A DNA stretch of 64,000 nt from Saccharopolyspora kobensis (GTDB lineage Bacteria > Actinomycetota > Actinomycetes > Mycobacteriales > Pseudonocardiaceae), in contig NZ_FNVB01000002.1 in the NCBI RefSeq assembly GCF_900108315.1, positions 1,793,879 to 1,857,878 on the forward strand. Reading direction: 5' to 3'. Below are positions 1 to 8,569 of this stretch, piece after piece. The position numbers and the translations under genes are program-made. The number at the start of each line of letters is the position of its first letter. The first letter of the stretch is position 1. Under the pieces are notes generated by a model. The model saw nothing but the letters and a program-made list of their open reading frames with translations, did not search any database and had not been told where the DNA came from.

Positions 1-774
1 CTGCGCCGCCGGGCAGGGCAGCACGTCGCCGTTGGGCGCCACGGTCAGCTGGCGCTCGCCCCAGCCGCCCATGCAGGGCTTGGGGTAGCGGCTGTAGTAG
101 TCGGGCAGCACGTAGATGATCTCCATCCGCCCGGCCAGCCGCTCCTTCGCGGCGCGCACCGCCACCTCGGCCCGGTCCAGCTGCGCCCGGCTGGGCAGCA
201 GGCCGTCGCGGTTGCGCCGCGCCCAGCCGTAGTACTGGGTGTTCGCCAGCTCGATGCGGTCGGCGCCCAGATCCTCGGCCATGGCGAGGATGTCGGCGAT
301 GCCGTCGATGTTCAGCCGGTGCAGCACCACGTTCAGCGTCAGCGGCCAGCCCAGCTCCTTGACCAGGTGTGCGGCGGCGATCTTGCGCCGGAAGGAGGTG
401 GTGCCCGCGATCCGGTCGGAGAGGCCGGCCTCGTGGGCCTGGACGCTGATCTGCACGTGATCGAGCCCGGCGGCCCGCAACTCCACCGCGCGCTGCTCGG
501 ACAGGCTCAGCGCGCTGGTGATGAGATTGGTGTACATGCCGAGTTCGTGTGCGCTGCGCACGATTTCCACCGCATCGCGGCGCAGCAGCGGTTCACCGCC
601 GGAGAGGTGCAGTTGCAGGACGCCCAGCTCGCGGGCTTCGGCCAGCACGCGCTGCCACTGCGCGGTGTCCAGCTCGTCCTGGTAGTCGGCCATGTCGAGC
701 GGGTTGGAGCAGTACGGGCAGTGCAGCGGGCAGGCGTAGGTGAGCTCGGCGAGCAGGCCGAAGGGGCTAGGCAT
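1..774 (-). CDS. pqqE: PqqE, PqqA peptide cyclase (radical SAM), 3' end cut off by window edge
   Basis: The visible 258 residues begin MPSPFGLL and carry the radical SAM signature C15-x3-C19-x2-C22, which binds the SAM-cleaving 4Fe-4S cluster. Known role: PqqE joins the Glu and Tyr side chains of PqqA, the first step of pyrroloquinoline quinone synthesis. The last visible segment (KPCMGGWGE, then CPAAQ) is the start of the SPASM region that binds auxiliary Fe-S clusters. The ATG overlaps the end of pqqD by 8 nt, so the two are probably translationally coupled. The gene is last in the leftward pqqABCDE order. The C-terminus lies outside the window. Confidence 0.95.
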   Translation of the reverse strand, partial: MPSPFGLLAELTYACPLHCPYCSNPLDMADYQDELDTAQWQRVLAEARELGVLQLHLSGGEPLLRRDAVEIVRSAHELGMYTNLITSALSLSEQRAVELRAAGLDHVQISVQAHEAGLSDRIAGTTSFRRKIAAAHLVKELGWPLTLNVVLHRLNIDGIADILAMAEDLGADRIELANTQYYGWARRNRDGLLPSRAQLDRAEVAVRAAKERLAGRMEIIYVLPDYYSRYPKPCMGGWGERQLTVAPNGDVLPCPAAQ

Positions 775-1045
775 CCCGGACCTCCAGGTACCGCTTGCCG
801 ATCAGGCGGGTGAGGAACTGGGCGACGTCGCCGGGCGCCACGTGCTCGTAGCGACCGCGCAGCGCCTGGACGATCTCCGCGACGCTGCGCTGCCCGTCGC
901 AGAGCTCGAGGATCGCGGCGCCGGTCGGGTTGAGCACCGACACCGCTTCCGGCGCCAGCAGCAGGTGCTGCTCGCGAACCCGGTCGAAGGTCACGCGCAC
1001 GTGCGAGGTCAGCTCGGGCCGGCTGGAGGGGTGCACGACCGGCAT
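767..1045 (-). CDS. pqqD: PqqD, PqqA-binding chaperone
   Basis: A 92-residue protein ([10 protein letters not shown] to RYLEVRDA) with the usual length and fold pattern of PqqD: beta-strands around RVTFDRVREQHLLLAPE, then the helix-turn segment ILELCDGQRSVAEIV. Family knowledge: PqqD binds the PqqA precursor peptide and presents it to PqqE. Its start overlaps the pqqC stop by one base (TGATG) and its end overlaps pqqE by 8 nt. PqqD is a separate protein here, not fused to PqqC as in some bacteria. Confidence 0.94.
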   Translation of the reverse strand: MPVVHPSSRPELTSHVRVTFDRVREQHLLLAPEAVSVLNPTGAAILELCDGQRSVAEIVQALRGRYEHVAPGDVAQFLTRLIGKRYLEVRDA

Positions 1046-1743
1046 CAGGACGGCTCGGGGACGTCGGGATATGCCCGGTCGATGCCGTCCAGGACGCTCC
1101 AGAGCACGTCGCACTTGAACGACAGCGCATCCAGCGCACGAGCCTGCTCCGACTCGGTGCGGCAGTGCTCGGTGACCACTTCCATCGCGTGCTCGGCGTC
1201 GCGGGGGGCCTGGGTCAGCCGGGACCGGAAGTAGGCCAGGCCGTCGCGCTCGATCCACGGGTAGTGGCGCTCGAAGGCCGCGAGGCGCTCGGCCATCAGG
1301 TCCGGGGCGAACAGCTCGGTCAGCGACGAGGCCACCGCCTCGACCCACGGCCGGGTGCGGGCGAAGTTCACGTAGGCGTCGACGGCGAAGCGGACCCCGG
1401 GCGCGACGTGCCGCTCGTCGAGCACCTCGGCGCGGCTGAGCCCGACCGCTTCGGAGAGCCGCAGCCAGGCCTCGATGCCGCCTTCCTCGCCCGCCCGGCC
1501 GTCGTGGTCCAGGATGCGCTGGACCCACCGCCTGCGGACCTCCCGATCCGGGCAGTTGGCCAGGATCGCGGCGTCCTTGCGGGGGATGTTCTCCTGGTAG
1601 TAGAAGCGGTTGGCCACCCAGCCCCGGATCTGCCGCGGGTCGAGCAGGCCCGCGTTCATCCTGACGTGGAACGGGTGCTGGTGGTGGTACCGCTGCGAAT
1701 GGGCCCGCAGCGCTGCGGTGAAGCTGTCGGTGAGCGCGGTCAC
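1045..1743 (-). CDS. pqqC: PqqC, pyrroloquinoline quinone synthase
   Basis: A 232-residue protein of the TenA/heme-oxygenase-like all-helical PqqC family. It contains FHVRMNAG, the WVANRFYYQ segment, [12 protein letters not shown] and the [10 protein letters not shown] region, all typical of PqqC. The enzyme catalyses the final cofactor-free oxidation and ring closure to PQQ. A GTG start at 1743 is chosen because it overlaps the pqqB stop in a GTGA arrangement and gives normal family length. An upstream in-frame extension would run into pqqB. Confidence 0.95.
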   Translation of the reverse strand: MTALTDSFTAALRAHSQRYHHQHPFHVRMNAGLLDPRQIRGWVANRFYYQENIPRKDAAILANCPDREVRRRWVQRILDHDGRAGEEGGIEAWLRLSEAVGLSRAEVLDERHVAPGVRFAVDAYVNFARTRPWVEAVASSLTELFAPDLMAERLAAFERHYPWIERDGLAYFRSRLTQAPRDAEHAMEVVTEHCRTESEQARALDALSFKCDVLWSVLDGIDRAYPDVPEPS

Positions 1744-2639
1744 GATGTCAACCGCACCTCCAATCCGTCGGTCGCCACTTCCACGCCGTGCCGCTCGACG
1801 GTGCGCCGCTCGGGCGAATCGTCGAGCAGGACCGGGTTCGTGTTGTTGATGTGCACGTAGATCTTGCGCTCGGCGGGCAGCGCGGCCAGCCGCCGCAGGC
1901 TGCCGTCCGGCCCGGCGATGGGCAGATGTCCCATGTCGCGCGAGGTCTTGCCCGCCAGCCCGAGCCGGATCATCTCGTCGTCGTGCCAGCAGGTCCCGTC
2001 GACCAGCAGGCAGTCGCCGCCGGCCAGCTCGTCGAGCACCGCGGGCGTGAGCTCCTGGACGCCGGGCAGGTAGACCGCGGTGCGCCCGGTGTTCGCGTCG
2101 GTGAGCCGGTAGCCGACCACGCGGCCGTGCTCCCGGCCGGGGCCGAACCGGTTGCGCTTGTTCGTCGGCACGTCGAAGGCCCGGTAGGACAACCCGCCGC
2201 CCAGCCGGGTTTCCGCGCCGGGCACGACCTCCCGCCAGGTCACCGCGCAGTAGGCCTCCAGCGTGCGCAGGATCGCGGTTGCGCGGCACAGGGTTTCCCG
2301 CACCGCGGCGGTGGCGTGCAGCTCGACGGACTTCGCCTCGCGCAGCAGGAGCAGGCCGAGGGTGTGGTCCAGCTCGGCATCGGTGAGCAGCACCGCCTGC
2401 AGCGGTGTCGCCCGTCCCGCGCCCGGTCGCAGCGCGGGGAACGCCTCGATCTGGGCGCGGATGTCCGGTGATGCGTTGAACAGGAACCACCGCTGGTGGT
2501 CGGCGCTCACCGCGATCGACGACTGGGTCCGGGGCTGGGCCGGACGGGAACCCGCGCGCACCGCGCGGCAGTTCGGGCAGCCGCAGTTCCACTGCGGAAA
2601 GCCACCACCGGCCGCCGAACCGAGCACCCGCAACCACAT
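1740..2639 (-). CDS. pqqB: PqqB, metallo-beta-lactamase-fold PQQ biosynthesis protein
   Basis: A 299-residue metallo-beta-lactamase-fold protein beginning [19 protein letters not shown]. The Cys motif C19-x-C21-x2-C24, the SPDIRAQ segment and the [15 protein letters not shown] metal-site motif are those of PqqB. Family knowledge: PqqB is proposed to hydroxylate the cross-linked Glu-Tyr intermediate. The ATG at 2639 is preceded by GAGGAG at good spacing; an in-frame start 33 bp upstream has no better ribosome site. Only 66 bp separate it from pqqA. Confidence 0.94.
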   Translation of the reverse strand: MWLRVLGSAAGGGFPQWNCGCPNCRAVRAGSRPAQPRTQSSIAVSADHQRWFLFNASPDIRAQIEAFPALRPGAGRATPLQAVLLTDAELDHTLGLLLLREAKSVELHATAAVRETLCRATAILRTLEAYCAVTWREVVPGAETRLGGGLSYRAFDVPTNKRNRFGPGREHGRVVGYRLTDANTGRTAVYLPGVQELTPAVLDELAGGDCLLVDGTCWHDDEMIRLGLAGKTSRDMGHLPIAGPDGSLRRLAALPAERKIYVHINNTNPVLLDDSPERRTVERHGVEVATDGLEVRLTS

Positions 2640-2705
2640 CCGTGGCTCCTCGCTGGAAGTTCGGGCGGGCACCGGACCGCACGCCCGGCACCCGCGGTGC
2701 GGCTG

Positions 2706-2819
2706 CTAGTCGTCCAGCTGCGCGACGTACATCGTCACTTCGGCGGCGCAACCGACCTCTTCGAAGTCCGGTGTCTCCCAAGCCAGGAGTTCCGGCCGCG
2801 CGGCAGCGGATTCCATCAT
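2706..2819 (-). CDS. pqqA: PqqA, PQQ precursor peptide
   Basis: A 37-residue peptide beginning [10 protein letters not shown]. It carries W14-x-x-P17-x-F and the diagnostic E27-x3-Y31 (EVTMY), whose Glu and Tyr become the PQQ skeleton after cross-linking by PqqE and proteolysis. The first ATG of the ATGATG pair is preferred because AAAGGGG lies 6 nt upstream. It is the first gene of the operon, so the operon promoter should lie in the divergent region just to the right. Confidence 0.93.
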   Translation of the reverse strand: MMESAAARPELLAWETPDFEEVGCAAEVTMYVAQLDD

Positions 2820-3375
2820 CTGACCCCTTTCTCTGCCGATTCCCGGACGAGCGAGCCCGGCCGGGAGTGCGAAGGTGAACAGGGAACCCCGTGGGGGTGA
2901 CCCGACCATAACGGGCGAGCGGCCCCCGACCCAGGTTCCCCACCCGACTGGCTCAGCGGCGACGAGCGCGCCGACCGTGCGTGGCAGCTGCGGAAATGTC
3001 CTGTGAGCAGCGGTTATGGTCATCGGTTGTCCACTGTGGTCCATCCTGGGGCCGGATTCGCGTCTTGCTCGGCGGTTCCACGCTGCGGCAAACGCGAGCC
3101 GGTGGTCGCCGGTGTGGATCGGGCCACCGCGCAGCAGGAGGGGCGGTTCGTGGCGGACGGTCGCTGCTTGAAGAGGCCGGTCTTGGGCCGGATGGCGGTG
3201 TCGTGCCGTTCGATCCGGCTGGCGCGCGCCGAATCGGACGACCGGATCCGGCACCAAGCCGGTGGCCTGCTCGCGCGGTTGCGGTAGTGCGGCGAGAAGT
3301 CGCCAGCGGTTTCCGGCTCTTCCGGCGCCGCAAGTAGGGTCGAGCTGATCTTCGCGTGCCGACCAGGAGGCCGAC
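2820..3375. promoter_or_regulatory. Divergent intergenic region, pqq operon promoter side
   Basis: About 550 bases between divergently read pqqA and the NPP1-family gene. No convincing gene is seen on either strand. The left third must hold the pqq promoter; a TATGGT-like -10 element lies on the minus strand near 2910, but no clear -35 matches it. Nothing repeated or palindromic stands out. Confidence 0.4.
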
Positions 3376-4158
3376 ATGGGTGCTGCGCGCCGGAAACCGA
3401 CCAGCGGATTCGTCGCGCGGGCGCTCGTCGGCGCCTCGGCGCTGCTCCTCGTGCTGCCGCCGGGCTCGGCCTTCGCCGAACCGCCGCAGGCGCTGCCGGG
3501 CTCGGCCCCCGATGCCGACCGCAAGTGGCAGCCCGCGTTCGACTACGACGGCGACGGTTGCTACCCGACGCCGGCGATCGGGCCGGACGGCACCGTGGCC
3601 GAGGGACTCAAGCCCTCCGGGCCGCTCGACGGCGACTGCCACGACGAGTCCGACCTGGGCAACACCAACTCCTACTCGCGCGCCAAGTGCGATCCGAGCG
3701 GCTGGTGCGCCTACCTCTACGACCTGTACTTCGAGAAGGACCAGGCGCTCGGCGGCGTGGACGACATCTTCGGGCACCGGCACGACCTCGAGCACGTCGT
3801 GGTGTGGGTGCACGAGGACCAGGCGAAGTACGTCTCCACCTCCGCGCACGGCGACTACTCGACCTACCCGGCCGAGCAGGTGCACTGGGAGGGCACCCAC
3901 CCGAAGATCGTCTACCACAAGGACGGCGCCAGCACGCACGCCTTCCGGCTGGCCAAGCCCGGTGAGGAACCGGAGAACCACCGCGGCACCTGGCAGTACC
4001 CACCGCTGGTGGGCTGGGAGCACTACCCCGAAGGCATCCGCGAGAAGCTGACCTCGGCGGACTTCGGCAAGGCGAGCCTGGGCATCAAGGACGGCGCCTT
4101 CGAGGACAACCTGGCGAAGGCGAAGCCGGAGGGCATCCCGTTCGACCCGCACGGCTGA
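3376..4158 (+). CDS. Secreted NPP1/NLP (necrosis- and ethylene-inducing protein-like) family protein
   Basis: A 260-residue protein with a twin-arginine-poor Sec-type signal peptide (residues 1-34, cleavage near SAFA-EPP). The family's heptapeptide appears as GHRHDLE at residues 133-139; the usual Trp is Leu. H134, D137 and E139 match the cation ligands known in Pythium NLP. The DIFGHRHDLEHVVVWV context, a WC-x-YLYDLYFEKD core and a LVGWEHYP tail fit the NPP1 beta-sandwich. In plant pathogens these proteins damage dicot membranes. In saprophytic actinomycetes the role is unknown, so cytolytic activity here is inference. Confidence 0.85.
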   Translation: MGAARRKPTSGFVARALVGASALLLVLPPGSAFAEPPQALPGSAPDADRKWQPAFDYDGDGCYPTPAIGPDGTVAEGLKPSGPLDGDCHDESDLGNTNSYSRAKCDPSGWCAYLYDLYFEKDQALGGVDDIFGHRHDLEHVVVWVHEDQAKYVSTSAHGDYSTYPAEQVHWEGTHPKIVYHKDGASTHAFRLAKPGEEPENHRGTWQYPPLVGWEHYPEGIREKLTSADFGKASLGIKDGAFEDNLAKAKPEGIPFDPHG

Positions 4159-4245
4159 CCCGGCGGATGCCCGGTTGCTGCCCTGGTCCTCCCGCGCCGG
4201 TGTCCGGTTGACTGCCGGGCGGAGCGGACACCGAGGAGGGCGACC

Positions 4246-4917
4246 GTGGCGGTCAACGAGGCCGGAGTGCGGACGGCGCACGTGGTGTGGGACTGGAACG
4301 GGACGTTGTTCGACGACGCCGACGCGCTGATCCAGTCCACCATCGAGGCGTTCGAGGTGATCGGGGCACCACCGGTCACCGTCGAGCAGTACCGCGAGCA
4401 GCACACCCAGCCGATCGACGTCTTCTACGACCGGCTGTTCGGCGCACCGGTGCCACCCGACGTGCGCAGCGCGCTGCACGCGGCGTTCCACGAGGCTTAC
4501 TCGCGGCGCAGACCTTCGCTGTCCCTGGCGGTGGACGCCCGCGAAGTGCTGGGCGCGATCGCCGCGCGGGGCCTGTCGCAGTCGTTGCTGTCGATGCACC
4601 CGCACGACCGGCTCACCACGCTGGTCGACCGGTTCGGCATCACCGCGCACTTCGCCCGCATCGACGGCCAGCGCGGCCCGGACCGCGGCTTCAAGCGCGC
4701 GCACCTGGCCGAGCACCTCGCGGAGCTGGGCCTGACGGCAGGCGATGCGCTGCTGATCGGCGACAGCGTCGACGACGCAGTCGCGGCCAAGGCGCTCGGA
4801 ATGCGGTGCGTGCTCTACGCCAGCGGACTGCACGCCACTGAAGTTCTTGCCGAGCAGGGAGTTCCGGTCGTCACCTCGCTCCGCGAGGCGATTCGGCTCG
4901 CGATCGGGGAGGCCTGA
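4246..4917 (+). CDS. HAD-superfamily hydrolase, phosphoglycolate-phosphatase-like
   Basis: A 223-residue HAD hydrolase: motif I VWDWNGTLFDD (nucleophile D16), a Ser/His-containing loop LLSMHPHD, K147-region GFKRAHL, and the late motif LIGDSVDDAVAAKALG with the metal-binding Asp pair. The second Asp of the usual DxD is Asn (D16-W-N18), a variant recurrent in this subfamily. A GTG start at 4246 follows GAGGAGGG. Its TGA overlaps the next ATG by one base, so it is coupled to the MFS gene. Substrate unknown. Confidence 0.85.
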   Translation: MAVNEAGVRTAHVVWDWNGTLFDDADALIQSTIEAFEVIGAPPVTVEQYREQHTQPIDVFYDRLFGAPVPPDVRSALHAAFHEAYSRRRPSLSLAVDAREVLGAIAARGLSQSLLSMHPHDRLTTLVDRFGITAHFARIDGQRGPDRGFKRAHLAEHLAELGLTAGDALLIGDSVDDAVAAKALGMRCVLYASGLHATEVLAEQGVPVVTSLREAIRLAIGEA

Positions 4918-6110
4918 TGAGCGCCGGGACCACGACGACGAACAGCAGCGGATCGGTCGTGGCGGTGCTGCGGTCCCGTTACGTGCCAAGACTGCTGTCG
5001 GCCTCGCTGATCGGGCGGCTGCCGACCGGCATGGCGCCGCTGGCGATCCTGCTGACCGTCCGCGAGAACGGCGGCGACTACCGGCTGGCCGGTCTGCTCG
5101 CCGCGCTGTACGCCGGGAGCGCGGCGGTGTGCGGCCCGGTGCTCGGACGGCTGATCGACCGGACCCGCCAGGTCCCGGTGCTGCTGTCCAGCGCGGCGAC
5201 CTCGACAGCGGCGTTCCTGGTGCTCGGCCTGGTCGACCCGGTCCGCTCGGTGGCGATCGGCGCGGTGGCCGCGGTGGTCGCGGGTGCGGCGACTCCGCAG
5301 CTGGAACCGTGTCTGCGCGTGCTCTGGGAGCACGTGGTGGCGGGGGAGCACAACATCCGCGCGGCGTTCTCGCTGGACGCGGCCACGCAAGAGCTGATCT
5401 TCGTGTGCGGGCCGCTGGCGGTCCTGGGCGTGACCGCGTTCGGCGGACCGTCCGCCGGTCTGCTCGCGGCAGCCGCGGTGGGAATGCTCGGCGCCGCGTG
5501 GTTCGCCACCGCCCGCCCGGCCCGGGTCTGGCGAGGTACGCACGTGGAGCGGCACTGGGCCGGGCCGCTGCGCGGTGCCGGCGTGCTCCGCCTGTTCGCC
5601 GCGCTGGTCTGCGTCGGCGCGACCATCGGCGCATTCACCGTCGGCATCACCGGATACGCGGAGGTGGCGGGAAGTTCCTCCGCGGCAGGCCTGCTGATCG
5701 CGCTCAACGCGGCAGGTGCGCTGGTCGGCGGGATCGCCTACACCGCAGTGCCGGTGGCGCACCGCGAAGACCGGCGGCTGCTCGTGCTGCTGGCCCTGCT
5801 CGCGCTGGGCTACCTACCGCTGGTGCTCGTGCTGAACGTGCCCGCGATGGCGGCGTTCGCGTTCCTGAGCGGATGCGCACTACCGCCGGTGCTGGCCTCG
5901 GCCTTCGCCCTGATCGCCCGCATGGCCCCGGAAGGAACGCTGACCGAAGCGCACGCCTGGATGATCACGTCGTTCGGAGTCGGCAACGCACTCGGCTCAG
6001 CAGTGGCAGGCACCCTCGTGGACCTGGTCTCACCGGCAGCGGCGTTCACCTTGGCGGTGGCATGCGCCTGCCTCGGCACGACGCTCACCATCCGCCGCCT
6101 GCTCACCTGA
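4917..6110 (+). CDS. MFS transporter, 12-helix
   Basis: A 397-residue integral membrane protein with about twelve hydrophobic segments. The first half contains GRLPTGMAPLAIL and the loop GRLIDRTRQVPVLL, typical of the MFS loop between helices 2 and 3. The start overlaps the HAD gene stop (TGATG), so both are one transcript. The resemblance is to small actinobacterial efflux-type MFS proteins. No substrate can be named; a link between the HAD phosphatase and the transported compound is only inference. Confidence 0.85.
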   Translation: MSAGTTTTNSSGSVVAVLRSRYVPRLLSASLIGRLPTGMAPLAILLTVRENGGDYRLAGLLAALYAGSAAVCGPVLGRLIDRTRQVPVLLSSAATSTAAFLVLGLVDPVRSVAIGAVAAVVAGAATPQLEPCLRVLWEHVVAGEHNIRAAFSLDAATQELIFVCGPLAVLGVTAFGGPSAGLLAAAAVGMLGAAWFATARPARVWRGTHVERHWAGPLRGAGVLRLFAALVCVGATIGAFTVGITGYAEVAGSSSAAGLLIALNAAGALVGGIAYTAVPVAHREDRRLLVLLALLALGYLPLVLVLNVPAMAAFAFLSGCALPPVLASAFALIARMAPEGTLTEAHAWMITSFGVGNALGSAVAGTLVDLVSPAAAFTLAVACACLGTTLTIRRLLT

Positions 6111-6177
6111 CGCCGGTGGTCACCCGGGAGGCGGTCAATTCTCGCGAAACCGACACCCGCCCGGCGCCGCGGGGTGG

Positions 6178-8448
6178 TCAGCGTTCGCGGTGGAGGGCCC
6201 GGCTGAAGCCTGCGGCGACCGTGGTGGCCAGGGTCCAGCCCGCGGCCACCAGGGCCACCGTGACCCACTGGGAGAGGCCTCGGGCCTGCCACATGTCGTC
6301 GTGGCCGAGGCTCACCACCGGCAGCATCTGGTCCAATGTGTACAGCAGCGGGTTCCACACCGGGCGGTCCTGCTCGTTGACCGGCACCAGCGGGTGGAAG
6401 ACGAACCAGGCGGTGCCCACCACCGCGAACGCGGCCAGCCATCCCACCGCCCGCATCGGCCGGTACCCGTATCCGACGGTGGCCCGCTGCAACCAGCTCC
6501 ACAGCCGCACCGGCCAGCGCAGGCCGGGCCGCGCGGTGCGGGCGATCGCCGCGTAGCGGTGGCGCTGCTTCTCGATCAGCACCGCGACCGCGTGTTCCTC
6601 CAGCCCGTTGCTGCGGAAGACCTCGGCGAGCTGGTCGTAGGTCCCCGGCTGGTAGGCGCCGCCCGCGGTGGCGCGCAGCCAGCCGAGGCGCTGGCGCACG
6701 CGTTCCTGGTCGTCGAGCTCGAAGGACTCCGAGAAGTTCTGGTAGGCGAAGTCCTCGCAGTCCACGCCGCTGCGGGACTCCCACACCGCGGAGTTGTCGG
6801 CGAGCAGTTCGCACTGGGCCTGCCGCAGGGTGATCCGGCCGCGCGGCGGCGTGCGCGGCAGCAGGGTGAGCTCCTGCGTCTGCACCCCGGAGGCGTTGAA
6901 CGCCGTGCGCGACGCGCCGTCGCCCAGCTCGCAGCCCGAGAAGTTGACGTGCCGCCCGATCTGCGACCAGCGCAGCTGCACGGTGCCCTCCGCGGAGAAC
7001 ACCCGGTCACCTTCGGCGCAGACCAGGTCGCGCTCGATGCGCGCCGCGCGCAGGTCCAGCGATGGCTTGTAGTTGTTGCGGTGCGGGTGCCAGGCCGGTT
7101 TGGTCAGCCGCGAGCCGCGCAGGTCGATGCTCGCGCCGATCTGCGCGCCCGGCAGCTGCAGCGAGCCGACGAGCTCGGCGTCCCGGCACTCCAGGTTGCT
7201 GCCCACCGAGAGCCTGCTGCCCACCAGGACGTCGGTGCGCGGGCCGGTCAGCTGCGCCCGGGTGAGCTGGACGCTGCCGCCCACCTTGACGTCGGTCATC
7301 CGCCACTGCCCGCGCACGTCCACCGACCGCGCGTCGATGTTGCCGGAAACCCTGGTGCCGTCCAGGTTCACCGCGCGCAGCGGGTGCAGCACCGACTCGG
7401 CGGGGGAGCGCAGCCAGCTCACGTCGACGACGGCTCCGGTCATCCGCAGGTTGCCGCCGACCACGGCGCTGACCAGGCGCAGCGTGCCGCCGCTGCGGAA
7501 CTCCTGGTCGAGCTGGACCTCTCCGCGGATCTCGCAGCGGTCGGCGATCAGCGCCGCGGTCGGGTCGTCGTAGTGCGAGTTGCCGGGATCCGGCGGCCGC
7601 ACGCCGGGTTCCAGCACGGCGTCCCGCAGCCGCAGGTCACCGGAGATGTGCGCGCTGGGCAGCCGCAGCGTGCCCGCGGAGGTGAAGAACCGGCCGGTCG
7701 CCGGGTCGGCGTCCAGCCGCAGCGAGCCGCCGATGCGGATGCCGGTGGCGTTGATCGCGTTGCCGCCGCGGTTGCGCAGGGCGGCGCCGGACAGCGTCAG
7801 GTTGCCGCCGATCTTCGCGCCGGGGATGCGGATCTCGCCGGCGGTGCGCAGCCGGATTCCCAGCAGCGCACCGGAAACCGACAGGCGGTCGGCGTAGACG
7901 CAGCGCTGGCCGGGATTGCGCAGTTCGCTGTCGTTGAGCAGCAGCGAGCCGCCGAGGTCGGCATCGGCCAGGTCGACGATGCCGCCGACGCTGGCGCAGT
8001 TGCGCAGCACCACGTCGTTGCCGACCGCGAGGTTCCGCGCGTGCATCCCGGGGAACCGGCAGTGCCACAGCACCAGCCCGGCGAGCCGGGCCTGCCGCAG
8101 GTCGGGCGCGTTGTCGAAGCGGCAGCCGACGAATTCCAGCAGGTAGGGCAGATCCACGTTGCGCAGGTCCAGCTGACCGGTGATCGTGGCGTGCTCCACG
8201 ACGATCACCAGCGGCTGCGCGCCGCGCCGGGTGAACACCCGGCTGCCGTCCTCCAGCGATTCGACCAGCCGGGCCGCGAGGTACTCGCCGCGGATCTGCT
8301 GCTCTGCGTCGGGAACGCTCGCGGGCTCGGCCTGGTAGGCGGCCGACTCCGCCGTCCTGCCCTGCGCCAGCAGCTCGTCCAACCGGCGCTCGGCGTCGGT
8401 CAGGGGTTCTGCGGTGTTCCTCGCCCAGCCAGTCAATGTTCGTCCCAT
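6178..8448 (-). CDS. Large beta-helix-repeat protein with C-terminal two-helix membrane domain
   Basis: About 756 residues. After a charged helical N-terminus, residues ~60-590 are short beta-strand rungs with a ~20-residue periodicity (units such as VGGNLRMTGAVVD, IGGSLRLDADP, IGASIDLRGSRL), indicating a right-handed beta-helix or relaxed pentapeptide-like solenoid. A helical linker follows, then two membrane helices (VGWLAAFAVVGTAWFV and WVTVALVAAGWTLATTV) flanking a loop with LDQMLPVVSLGHDD. Similar actinobacterial proteins are annotated as membrane-associated oxidoreductases, but no cofactor motif is visible. The start is uncertain: ATG at 8448 or GTG at 8472. Confidence 0.7.
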   Translation of the reverse strand: MGRTLTGWARNTAEPLTDAERRLDELLAQGRTAESAAYQAEPASVPDAEQQIRGEYLAARLVESLEDGSRVFTRRGAQPLVIVVEHATITGQLDLRNVDLPYLLEFVGCRFDNAPDLRQARLAGLVLWHCRFPGMHARNLAVGNDVVLRNCASVGGIVDLADADLGGSLLLNDSELRNPGQRCVYADRLSVSGALLGIRLRTAGEIRIPGAKIGGNLTLSGAALRNRGGNAINATGIRIGGSLRLDADPATGRFFTSAGTLRLPSAHISGDLRLRDAVLEPGVRPPDPGNSHYDDPTAALIADRCEIRGEVQLDQEFRSGGTLRLVSAVVGGNLRMTGAVVDVSWLRSPAESVLHPLRAVNLDGTRVSGNIDARSVDVRGQWRMTDVKVGGSVQLTRAQLTGPRTDVLVGSRLSVGSNLECRDAELVGSLQLPGAQIGASIDLRGSRLTKPAWHPHRNNYKPSLDLRAARIERDLVCAEGDRVFSAEGTVQLRWSQIGRHVNFSGCELGDGASRTAFNASGVQTQELTLLPRTPPRGRITLRQAQCELLADNSAVWESRSGVDCEDFAYQNFSESFELDDQERVRQRLGWLRATAGGAYQPGTYDQLAEVFRSNGLEEHAVAVLIEKQRHRYAAIARTARPGLRWPVRLWSWLQRATVGYGYRPMRAVGWLAAFAVVGTAWFVFHPLVPVNEQDRPVWNPLLYTLDQMLPVVSLGHDDMWQARGLSQWVTVALVAAGWTLATTVAAGFSRALHRER

Positions 8449-8569
8449 CGACCACGAACTCACCGCACCCACCGTAGTGGACCCGCGACCCGGCGGAGAC
8501 GGGATTCACCCGGCACGCGCAACGACGTGCCACCGCCGGGGCGATGGCACGTCGCAGGTCGCTGCGGGG

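Noticed and set aside
2953-5634. An 893-codon leftward open frame
   Set aside because: It runs antisense through the NLP, HAD and MFS genes, is Arg/Pro-rich and has no domain. It is a GC-rich shadow.
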